From NCBI GenBank assembly GCA_046595995.1, contig JBKJNB010000140.1, positions 4,767 to 68,766 on the forward strand: a stretch of DNA of 64,000 nt, given 5' to 3'. The position numbers and the translations under genes were made by a program. The DNA comes from JAWXBR01 sp046595995 (lineage in GTDB: Bacteria; Bacteroidota; Ignavibacteria; Kapaibacteriales; Kapaibacteriaceae). The notes beneath the pieces are model-generated. The model had not been told where the DNA came from. It worked only from the letters and a program-made list of their open reading frames with translations, and searched no databases. Positions 52,248-62,000 of the stretch are shown one piece after another. Position 1 is the first letter of the stretch, and every line of letters starts with the position of its first letter.

Positions 52248-52663
52248 TCCTTCGTTCCCGACTGTGGCAATTCTTTGTTCTCCTGTTGTCGGCGCTTCTT
52301 GTACTCTTCGACCTTGTTGCGCACCATGTACGCTCCTACATCGCGATACGTTTTGTCTGGAGTTGTTTCGAACACATCACTGTCTTCTCCGCGCATCGTA
52401 AGAATAGAGGCAGTGTCAACAACCCACATATTCGTAGTCTGACCGCGGCGTCCGTACGTTTCCTTCGCAAGCACAATAGCCATCTCGGGGTTTGGCGCGT
52501 GTACACAACCGACATGCATGTGATGGGCGCCCGTTTTCGCCTGGTGGAAGACTTCGTATGTCTGGAACTGATCGAGCTCAGACTTGGGTTCGGCTGCTGT
52601 GTCGGGGTCGGCCTGGATGTTCAGGCGCGTTACGCGCGGATCGAGAGAAAGAATAGTGGCCAT
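52244..52663 (-). CDS. paaB: Phenylacetyl-CoA epoxidase subunit PaaB
   Basis: The product is the small PaaB-type subunit: FQTYEVFHQAKTGAHHMHVG and NPEMAIVLAKETYGRR are its conserved segments, and WVVDTASILTM follows. PaaB bridges PaaAC heterodimers. It is longer at both ends than the usual subunit of about 95 residues. The ATG at 52663 was chosen over a GTG at 52669. It is the first of three overlapping genes (paaB, paaC, paaD), and the gene upstream encodes an unrelated secreted protein in place of paaA. Confidence 0.9.
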   Translation of the reverse strand: MATILSLDPRVTRLNIQADPDTAAEPKSELDQFQTYEVFHQAKTGAHHMHVGCVHAPNPEMAIVLAKETYGRRGQTTNMWVVDTASILTMRGEDSDVFETTPDKTYRDVGAYMVRNKVEEYKKRRQQENKELPQSGTKE

Positions 52664-52684
52664 AGCCACAAAGTTACGCAGTAG

Positions 52685-52726
52685 GCCGCGGTCGGCGTAG
52701 CCCTAGCCGCGGTCGGCGTAGCCTTA
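52685..52726. repeat. 21-bp tandem duplication at the stop of a T9SS gene
   Basis: Two 21-bp units (52685-52705 and 52706-52726) differ at one base. The unit at 52706-52726 ends in the TAA stop of the secreted-protein gene read on the minus strand. The second unit repeats the same sequence in the gap before paaB, with TAG in the equivalent place. Confidence 0.9.
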
Positions 52727-55117
52727 GGGAACGCCTTTGATGAACGGCATGTGCTGTAGGACCGACTGGTCTGAAAGCACCACAGCGATGGAATACAATG
52801 CTGGCCTCAGGTGCTGGATGTCAGCGTCGATATCCACGACATCCTCGTTGCCCTCGCGGGTGCGAACGATGGTTGCATGCGCAACGGTTTGGCCCAGCGT
52901 GTTTACAATGTGGGCCGACAGCACAGATGTTGGCTTGATTGGAGTGGCAATGGTAGTATCGATTGGGGTTCGAACCTGCATTCGAATGCGGTTGCCCGCT
53001 GGTACGGGAAACGGATTCGACAGCCTGTATGGCGAACCGGCGCGGTAGACAAGTGCACCTACTGGCACCTCGCAACGCGAAGTACCATCGAAGCTATTGG
53101 AGAGGCCGCGGCTTCGTACTGGCAGGAACGTGGAAGAGCATGTATCGGGCAATTCGAGCGTATCATAAACAATTCCACTATCGAGCACCGAGCAGCATAT
53201 CGACAGGGTTAGAGACCCGAGCGGACCGATGGTAATGGGCAACTGAGAAAGTGGAATGCTGCAAAAGACGTTGCGTAAGAGATGCGGTTCACGGATATAC
53301 AACACCGTACTGTCAGAACGGTTACGAATTGTGATCTCTGTACATCGTTGCTGTCCGACAATGTGTTCTGGTACCACAATGTCTGTAGTCCCCGGCGCAA
53401 ACAATACTTCGATCTGATTGCGGATATTCAGCACTGTAACGGTAACTGGAGGTGACGTACCTGTGCATCCTGCAGCATCGACGACGCGAACAACGTACTG
53501 ACCCTCCGTTTTCACGACAATCGATTTCGACGTTTCGCCTGTTGTCCAGAAGTACTGTACGAAGCCGTCCGGAGCCGACAGTGTTACCGAGTCATCGATG
53601 CAAAAAGTCAGAGGGCGGCTGTTTGATATCTGCGGTTCGACCGGCGGACGAATGTTCACGATGTATGGCGTCGACACACGCGTACAGCCGTTTGTGTCGA
53701 CGGTAACAACAGTGTACGTACCCGACTGCGAAACGATAATGCTCTCATTTGTCGAGCTATCAGACCATGACCACGAACGGTATGGTCCGGCAGCTCTTAG
53801 CACAACGCTATCACCAAAACACACAGCAGTTTTCGAAGCCTGAATCTGTGGCGTTGTTGCGGGGTAGATAGCAATGCGAATCGTGTCGCTGGTCGTTTGA
53901 CATGTAATTGGGTCGACAGCAGAGAGTATGAACATACCTGCTTTGTTTAGTATCCGCGAAGCGCCCTTAACTCCGTCACTCCACGAATAGTCTCTTAGCC
54001 CCGTTGTGCCCCCTACCGTTATTGTCTCACCTGCGCAGAAACTGATTAAGGAGTCGGGTGGGTCGATCGCCACCGCTTGCGGTTTTCTGTCGAAGATCGA
54101 TCGATACAGGCCATCACCTGCAATCCAACCTGTGTTCTCATCGATAAAGAAGATATCGTCTGTACTGCCCTCGATACCGCAATTGCGTTCAACCCAGTTC
54201 GAACCTGCATCCTCGGAGTAGTACACAGCGCGGTTGCTGCCAACGCCCCAACCGCGACGCTCGTCGATAAGGAACGTACCGAACATTGCTTGGCTGGTCT
54301 GGAATTCTCTCCACGAGCCGCCATTATTACTTGTCCAGCGTAACGACCCCACATCGCCGAACGAGCCAGAGCAGTCCGTGCCCGCTGTCGGCACCAGAAA
54401 TGTCGAATTGATATTGGTAATCTCTTCGGTCCAGTACTTCGGGCCTGTCTGCGTAAAGACATGCCACGAACGGCCATAGTCATCGGTGCGCCAGATTATG
54501 CCGCTACTCGAGGCATAACCAACACCATTGCGGTAGATGATGCCGTCGGAGAGTCCGCTTGAAGGTTCCTGTGCTAGATAAACCGTCCAGGATGCACCAC
54601 CATTCGTTGTGCGGAAAAACTTTTGAAGTCCGCCCTGGCCAGGCCCCTGACTACATCCATCCACAAAGTACATGCCTTCCATCTCGTTGATGAAGAAACA
54701 TCCCCATCCTTTCTCTGTGACGATGTCCATCTGTACTGGCGTCACATCCGTGAAGCTTTGTCCGCCGTCAGAACTTCTGAAGATTCCGGCCGGACCCGAA
54801 ACGTAGCCTACCGTAGGCGACAAAAACATCACACTTTCGAGGAATCGTCGCGGCAGCATGGTACCCGTCCACGTAAGACCGCCATCAACAGTACGAACAA
54901 CGGCACGTTCCTGACTGGAGGCCCAACCGTAGTTCGGATTGCTCGCCAGGAACATGACGTCGAGGTAGTATTCACGGTCATACGGTGCCGGAAGGGGCAC
55001 TTTCTCCCATTGTGCATGCACTGGCGATGTCGTAATCATTGAGGTAATGACTACGACAAAGCAGGCAATTAATACTCGAGTGTGCATGGGGCGCAAAGGG
55101 GCTTTCTTCGACCGCAT
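52724..55117 (-). CDS. Secreted YCF48/BNR-like protein with Ig-like domains and T9SS-like C-terminus
   Basis: The 797-residue protein has a signal peptide (ending SPVHA). The first half is a BNR/YCF48-like propeller with repeated TVDGGLTWTG, SSDGGQSF, TTNGGASWTV, SNNGGSWRE and SEDAGSNWVE. Three Ig-like repeats with paired Cys follow (SFCAGETITV, AVCFGDSVVL, TFCIDDSVTL, each ending at a Cys near TVDTNGC). A C-terminal sorting-like domain has SNPFPVPAGNRIRM and HLRPALYSIAVVLSDQ. It is most likely an exported surface protein. ATG 55117 was used; ATG 55087 ten codons later would also leave a signal. The last codons lie in a 21-bp tandem duplication. Confidence 0.82.
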   Translation of the reverse strand: MRSKKAPLRPMHTRVLIACFVVVITSMITTSPVHAQWEKVPLPAPYDREYYLDVMFLASNPNYGWASSQERAVVRTVDGGLTWTGTMLPRRFLESVMFLSPTVGYVSGPAGIFRSSDGGQSFTDVTPVQMDIVTEKGWGCFFINEMEGMYFVDGCSQGPGQGGLQKFFRTTNGGASWTVYLAQEPSSGLSDGIIYRNGVGYASSSGIIWRTDDYGRSWHVFTQTGPKYWTEEITNINSTFLVPTAGTDCSGSFGDVGSLRWTSNNGGSWREFQTSQAMFGTFLIDERRGWGVGSNRAVYYSEDAGSNWVERNCGIEGSTDDIFFIDENTGWIAGDGLYRSIFDRKPQAVAIDPPDSLISFCAGETITVGGTTGLRDYSWSDGVKGASRILNKAGMFILSAVDPITCQTTSDTIRIAIYPATTPQIQASKTAVCFGDSVVLRAAGPYRSWSWSDSSTNESIIVSQSGTYTVVTVDTNGCTRVSTPYIVNIRPPVEPQISNSRPLTFCIDDSVTLSAPDGFVQYFWTTGETSKSIVVKTEGQYVVRVVDAAGCTGTSPPVTVTVLNIRNQIEVLFAPGTTDIVVPEHIVGQQRCTEITIRNRSDSTVLYIREPHLLRNVFCSIPLSQLPITIGPLGSLTLSICCSVLDSGIVYDTLELPDTCSSTFLPVRSRGLSNSFDGTSRCEVPVGALVYRAGSPYRLSNPFPVPAGNRIRMQVRTPIDTTIATPIKPTSVLSAHIVNTLGQTVAHATIVRTREGNEDVVDIDADIQHLRPALYSIAVVLSDQSVLQHMPFIKGVP

Positions 55118-55159
55118 ATGTTTGTTGTGAGGTAAGGCGTTCGTCGGCGAATTGCGGCG

Positions 55160-56017
55160 TTATCGCACGAGAACAGCGCGACCGCGGTTGACACGTCCAT
55201 TACCAGATACGGCTACAACGTAGGAACCCGGCAGTGCTTGTATGCCGGCCGACGTCGTGCCGTTCCAAACATACCGAAGTAGGTTGTCCGGCGATGTCAC
55301 TTCATCTGAAAAGACAAGTGTGCCCGTAAGATCGAGAACGTTTACGGTGTACACCGATCCTGGTGTTGCTGCAGTGGTTAACGTTATCGCATCGTGAGCA
55401 GGCACTGGGAAAATCGCAAGCGCAGCAATTGGGTTGTTTTTATCGACATCGTCAACACCGTTAGGCACATCGGCGACCACACGCACGCGTAGCACAGGCG
55501 CCCAGTTCCATTGGTCTGCCGTGCTCCGTCCACCATCGAGGTTCACTGCGTTAGCAATGGCGCGTAGGAAGTACACACCGGGCTCGGCAGGTGCAACCCA
55601 CTGGAACATGAATCGGACGGTGCCAGACTCGAATGGCACTGGTGTGAAGTGCGTGAGTTCGCCGCCAAGAAGCTGCAAGTGCCCACCGGCAACAAGCAGA
55701 AGTGTGCCTGCTCTCAGGCCACCACCAGTCTCCGTGGCTTTCGCTGCGATGTTTACACCCGCAGCAGGAGCGCTGGCATGACTCACGACGACCGTAAAGC
55801 TGGTCGTTGATCCTGCAATCACGCTTGTCGAATCGATAAGACCTTCAAACGCAACCGTAGTGTTTGCGTTTGCGGCGCCACCGTGGCACTGCGAAGTACC
55901 GCAACCGGTGCCATTGTTTGCAGTGCGGCCAATAATACCCCCGCTGCTGGCCTTAAGAACGATTGGTGCTGCTAGTGTTCCAATAAATACGAGGCAGAAA
56001 AGAAATCGAGAGGTCAT
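55160..56017 (-). CDS. Choice-of-anchor V domain protein with T9SS C-terminal domain
   Basis: The 285-residue protein has a signal peptide (ending LKASS), then GTGCGTSQCHGG at about 37-48, a beta-sandwich reminiscent of the Reeler/choice-of-anchor V family (FTVVVSHASAPAAGVNIAAK to YFLRAIANAVNLDGG), and a T9SS sorting domain from about 200 (LAIFPVPAHDAITLT to RAVLVR). In this family the Cys-His motif is usually CxxCH; here it is C-x4-C-H, which may or may not attach heme. The ATG at 56017 was chosen over one 14 codons upstream. A strong terminator separates it from the giant gene upstream. Confidence 0.85.
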   Translation of the reverse strand: MTSRFLFCLVFIGTLAAPIVLKASSGGIIGRTANNGTGCGTSQCHGGAANANTTVAFEGLIDSTSVIAGSTTSFTVVVSHASAPAAGVNIAAKATETGGGLRAGTLLLVAGGHLQLLGGELTHFTPVPFESGTVRFMFQWVAPAEPGVYFLRAIANAVNLDGGRSTADQWNWAPVLRVRVVADVPNGVDDVDKNNPIAALAIFPVPAHDAITLTTAATPGSVYTVNVLDLTGTLVFSDEVTSPDNLLRYVWNGTTSAGIQALPGSYVVAVSGNGRVNRGRAVLVR

Positions 56018-56045
56018 GTACAATCCATTCGTTGTTATAGTGGTC

Positions 56046-56076
56046 AAAAAAAAGGGCACACCGAAGTGCGCCCTTT
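56046..56076 (-). terminator. Strong intrinsic terminator after the giant repeat gene
   Basis: On the minus strand an 11-bp stem (AAAGGGCGCAC with GTGTGCCCTTT, one G-T pair) is closed by a TTCG tetraloop and followed by a run of T. The hairpin lies 24 bp after the stop of the giant gene. This is the clearest intrinsic terminator in the window. Confidence 0.9.
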
Positions 56077-56099
56077 GTATTCGAATACCGTCGTCAGGT

Positions 56100-59000
56100 T
56101 TACTGACGAACTAGGCGGACCGTCCAACGTTCGTTACCGGACGTTAGGATGACGCTGTAAACTCCGCTTGCAAGATCACCGAGGTGATTTGTTGCTTGGA
56201 ACTTGCCACCGTCTGTTGTTGCGTTAAGAGTAAGCACCATTTCACCGATTGCATTAACGATCTCGATGCGAACTGGACCAGCTTGGCTGATTTCCGTTTC
56301 GATCGTGAATTGACCGTTCGTTGGGTTCGGGAATACGCGCATTTCAGCTACATAGCCAGCCGTAACATCATCAACACCTGTTGTGATGAAGTCGAACGGA
56401 TCTGACAGGTTCGTGCAGCCATTAGCATCGGCGATTTCGACACGATAAGCACCGGCTGCTGTACCAGTCAGGACCTTGTTCGTTGCACCTGGCAGCAACG
56501 TATTGTTGCGATACCACTGATACGAAGTTGCAGGGCCCATAGCTGTTAGCTCATCACCGAAGCGATCGATCGTTGGCTTAGCTGGCGTTGGGAATACTGT
56601 TACAGTTGTTGTGGTTGAAGTCGCAGCACACAACGAGTTGTCTGTTACAGTAACCGTGTACGTTCCGCTTTCTGTTACCGTGACTTCACGATTCGTTGAA
56701 CCGTTAGACCAGATATAGTTAGCGAAGCCGGTTGGAGCCGACAGCGTTACCGAACCACCTTGGCAGAATCGAAGAGTACCAGATGCTGTTACAGTTGGAG
56801 GCGTAACGCTGCTCAGTACAACTCGAACTACGTCCGAAGTACCTGGGCATCCGTTAACATCAGAAACCGTTACATAGACCGTATCGGATGTCCTGATGAA
56901 GATCGTGCGACCAGTACCGTAGACCGTTCCACGCGTGGAAACCCACGTGTAGGAAGGATATCCGGCTGGTGCGCGAACTTCAACACTATCGCCGCTACAG
57001 ATTGTTGTTGTTCCGATTACTGTAAGCACTGGAGTTGGACGTGGATTCACGAATACATCGACTTCTGTTGATGTACCTGTGCAACCATTGTTGTCTGCCA
57101 CTGTGACCGTGTACGTACCAGACTGTGTTACTTGGATGGACTGCGTTGTAGCGCCTGTCGACCATAGGTAAGCAGTAAATCCGCTAGGAGCAGTAAGCGT
57201 GATGCTTCCACCTTCGCAGAATGTTGTTGGACCGGAAGTCGTGATGATCGGCAGCGTCGTTGGGAATACGTTAACCGTAATCGTGTCAGACGTGTTCGAG
57301 CATCCGTTTGCATCCGTTACAAGCACAAAGTACGTGCCCGTTGTGCGAACCACAATCGAGCGGCCTGTTTGGCCAGTGTTCCAGACATACGTAGCGAATC
57401 CGAGTGGAGCCGTTAGAGTAACGTCGCCACCTTGACAGAACGTGGTTGGGCCAGAAGCCGTGATTAGTGCTGTCGGGATTGGATTTACCGTTACGGTAAT
57501 CGTATTCATTGCCGTACAACCCGTAGCAATCGTTGTCTCTGTCAGCGTCAGGGTATGTGAACCTGGAAGGGTCCATTCAACCGTGATGTTCGGAGTGCCT
57601 TGGCCGGTGCGGATGATGTTGCCACCACTCAGCGTCCATGCGTACGAATTGCCTGGGATACCAGTTGAGCTGTAGTTGTGAATCGTGTTCTGACAAACTG
57701 AAGTCGGACCAGCAATCACTGGGTTTGGAAGCGGGTTGATCGTAGCTACGAACGAACCTGAGCTTGTGCAACCGAATGATGTGGCAAGGACAACCGTGAT
57801 TGTACCAGTCGTTGGTAGAGTCGTTGGGTTAGTCCAGCGAGCGACAACAGCGTTTGAACCTTGACCGCTAACGATTGTACCGTTCGGGGTAACCGACCAC
57901 GTGTATGTCACGCCTGCTACTGCAGGTGTTGTATACGTTACGTTGTTGATTGTCGGCGGTACGTCGTTCAGATCCGATGCACAGACCGGGTTCTGGCTAG
58001 CTGTAATCGTCACAGCTGGCGGGTTCGGACGAACTGTTACGTTAAGCGTGTTTGTGGTAGCACATGAGCCTGGTGGCATAACCGCAGCTACTGATTCGTT
58101 GACAGACACGCTGCCCGCGAATGTAGCTGGGAATACCACGCTGCCCCATGTTACAGAGATTGAGTTCGGGCTGCCTGGAACTACGAAGAACGTTGTTCCT
58201 GCAGGACCGTTCACAGTCCATGTGTATGTGTTACCCGTTACGAACGGTGTCGTGTAGATGGTCGTTGCATTTGAGCAAGGATTAATGTTGCCAGTAATCG
58301 ATGGCGTTGGTGCTGGACGTTTGTCGATTGTATCAAGATCTGTACCTATGCATGTGCTGCCTGGTACTGTTTCTGTAATACCAATCGTGCCCATACCTGC
58401 CGAGCCCCATGTTACCGTGAGGTTCGATGTGTTCTGACCACTTACAATCGAGCCACCGCTTACTGTCCAGAAGAACACGTTACCCGGTGTTGCCGTTACG
58501 CTGTAGGTGTGTGTGCTGCCTGCGCAGACAACACCCGGGCGTGCCGTTGTCGGTGTACCGTATCCAGTCGTAGACGTGATAGCTGGAGTTGGGATCGGGT
58601 TAACACGTACTTGGATTGACGTCGTTCCAACGCAGTTGCCGCTGTTTGACGTTTCCGTTACTGTAAGTGTATGAAGACCCGTTTGAATCCACTGCAGCGT
58701 AACCGAGTTGCTTGTGTTCCAACCGTTGATCGGAGCAAACACCGGTACTGGTGAACCAGCGTCTGGAGTAATCGACCATGAATACGTGTTTCCGGCCACT
58801 GCTGGCGTGGAGTGCGTATGGATGGTGTTGATACAGACTACTGTTGGACCAGAGATGATTGGTGTTGGCTTGGCTTCAACAGCTACGCCCCGTGTGTTCG
58901 TGAACGAGCACATTGCGAGAGCAGTTGTTGTTTCCGTCGATGTCAGCGTTTGGTTGCCAACAACTGTCCATTCAATAACGACTGAGTTTGTTGCTTGACC

Positions 59001-62000
59001 GCTAAGGAGGTTGCCTCCAGTTACAGTCCAGTTGTAGCTCGAGCCGGCATTGTTTGTCACTGCATACGTGATGTTGTCACCCGAGCATGCTTGGTTCACA
59101 TTGCCTGCAGGTGATACACGTGTGATTGGGTTCGCAACTGGCTGACGATGAACAGTTACCGCTACCGTAGCCGTGCCCGTACAGTTGCCAGAAGGTGACG
59201 TTTCCGTTACCGTAACTGTAGCTGGGAAGGTTGTGCCAGGTGTTGGGTTGTTCCAGGTGATCTGGATCGCGTTTGAAGTAGCCGACGACGTAATTGTACC
59301 ATGAGCAGCGTTGCCAATGGTCCACAAGTACGTGTTGCCTGCTGCCGATGGTGTCGAGTAGTTCTGTACGGAGTTGCCGCACACAACCGTCGAACCCGAG
59401 ATCGATGGATTTGGCTTGGCTTCGATACCAACAAGCAGTGTTGCAGTTGCTGAGCAAGCTGTGTTCGTTGCTGTTGTTTCCGTTACCGAAAGCGATCCGT
59501 TACCGGCTACTGTCCATTCAACAACTACGCCGTTGGTTGTAGAAGTGCCAATGATGTTGCCACCTGTTACCGTCCATTGGTACGTAGAGCCAGCGTTGTT
59601 CGTAACCGAGTACGTGATGTTGTCACCTTGGCAAGCCTGGTTAGGATTACCAGCTGGTGACACGCGCACGATCGATGGCGGTGTTGGCTGACGGTGTACC
59701 GTTACGGTAAGCGATGTTGTTGTAACGCAGTTTCCGGTTGGCGACGATTGAGTGACGTTAAGAACGGCAGTGAACGTCGTGTTCGGAGCTGGGTTATTCC
59801 AGATCACTGTGATTGCATTGGTTGTCGTAGACGACGTGATCGTTCCATGAGGAGGAAGCGCCGCGTTGATCGACCACAAGTAGGTGTTACCCGCTACTGC
59901 TGGAGTTGAGTAGTTGGTTGTGACATTACCGCAGACGACAGCCGGACCAGTGATTGTCGGATTTGGCTTCGCTTCAACAGTTACGTTCAGCGTCGATGTT
60001 GCTGAACATGCTGTGTTAGCAGAGTTTGTTTCCGTTACCGATACCGAACCGTTACCCACTGCAGTCCATTGAACAACCAGCGTTGTTGTTGCCTGACCGC
60101 TTTGGATGGTACCACCGACTACGTTCCAGACATATGTCGAACCAGCGTTGTTCACAACTGAGTACGTGATGATGTCACCCGAGCAAGCCTGGTTAGCGTT
60201 GCCAGCTGGTGATATGCGCGTAATCGTTTGAACGATTGGTTGACGGAAGATCGTGACGTTGCGAGTCGTTGATGTTACGCAGTTGCCGGTTGGCGTTGTT
60301 TCTGTTACCGTTACGACTGCAGCGAACGTTGCGCCTGGAGCAGGGTTGTTCCAGAGGATGTTTGCCGAGTTCGTGTTAGTAGCAGATGTGAACGTTCCGA
60401 ATGCTGCATTATTCAACGTCCAAGCGTACGAGTTACCAGGTACGTTTGGTGTCGAGAACGTGCTTGTCGAATTACCGCAAGCGATCGACGGACCAGTGAT
60501 GGCTGGTGTTGGCTTGGCTTCAACAGTTACTGATTGCGTCGACGTTGCGAAGCAAGCAGTGTTAGCTGTTGTCGACTCTACCACTGTCAGCGTTCCTGTA
60601 CCAGCGACGTTCCATGTTACTGTAATTGCATTCGATCCTTGGCCGCTGTTGATGTTCGCGCCCGTTACCGTCCAGTTGTAGCTAGAGCCGGCATTGTTAG
60701 GAATCGAGTACTGAATGGTTTGTCCCGTACAAGCTTCGTTCACCAAACCACCCGCTGTTACGCGTGTGATTGTTGATGTCGTTGGCTGACGGTGAACCGT
60801 TACAGAGATGCTAGCAGTACCTGTGCAGTTGCCGCTAGGCGTTGTCTGCGTTACAGTTACTGTAGCTGGGAATGTCGTACCCGCTGCTGGGTTGTTCCAC
60901 ATTACGGTGATTGCATTCGTTGTCGTAGACGATGTAATCGTTCCATGAGCAGCGTTTGCGATCGACCATAGATATGTATCACCCGCAACAGCTGGTGTCG
61001 AGTAGTTGCTTGTTGCGTTACCGCAGACAATTGCCGGACCTGTTACTGTTGGTGTTGGCTTGTTCTCAACTGCTACGTTCATTGTAGTGGTTGCAGCACA
61101 AAGCGCGTTTCCTTGCGTTGTTTCTGTAACCGTTACCGTTCCAGCACCTGCAAGCGTCCATTTAACTACGATCTGATTCGTGTTCTGTCCGCTTTGGATG
61201 TTGCCACCCGAAACGTTCCATACGAATGTCGATCCGAGGTTGTTTGGTACCGAGTACGTGATGTTATCGCCCGTGCAAGCCTGGTTGGCATTGCCAGCAG
61301 GTGATACACGCGTGATAACTGGTGGTGTTGGCTGACGATGCGTCGTAACCGTGATGCTCGCTGTGCTCGTGCAATTTCCGCTGGCTGTTGCCTGAGTAAC
61401 AGTTACCGTCGTGGTATTTGTTGTGTTAACAGCTGGGTTATTCCAGAGAATAGTAATCGAGTTTGTCGTGGTCGACGAAGTAATCGTTCCGTTAGCTGGG
61501 CTCATAGTCCATGCGTACGTGTTACCTGCAACTGCTGGTGTCGAGTATGTAGCCGTTTGGTTTCCGCAGACTACTGCAGGACCGGTTACGGTTGGTACTG
61601 GATCGGCTTCAACTGCAACGTTTAGAGTTCCCGTTGCAACACATGCCGTGTTCGCAGCTGTTGTTTCTGTAACTGTAAGCGTGTTGTTACCAGCGACTGT
61701 CCACTGAATAACAACCGATGATGTGCTCTGACCGCTGACGATGTTACCGCCAGTGACATTCCACACGTAGGTAGAACCAGCGTTGTTCGGAACCGAGTAC
61801 GTGATGTTATCGCTCGTACAAGCCTGGTTGGCATTGCCAGCAGGTGAGATGCGCGAGATAACAGGTACCGTTGGCTGACGATGAACAGTCACGTTGATGT
61901 TCGCTGTGCTTGTGCAGTTACCGCTAGCTGTTGCTTGCGTTACCGTTACAAGTGCACCGAACGTCGTGCCCGCTGCTGGGTTGTTCCACAGAATCGTAAT

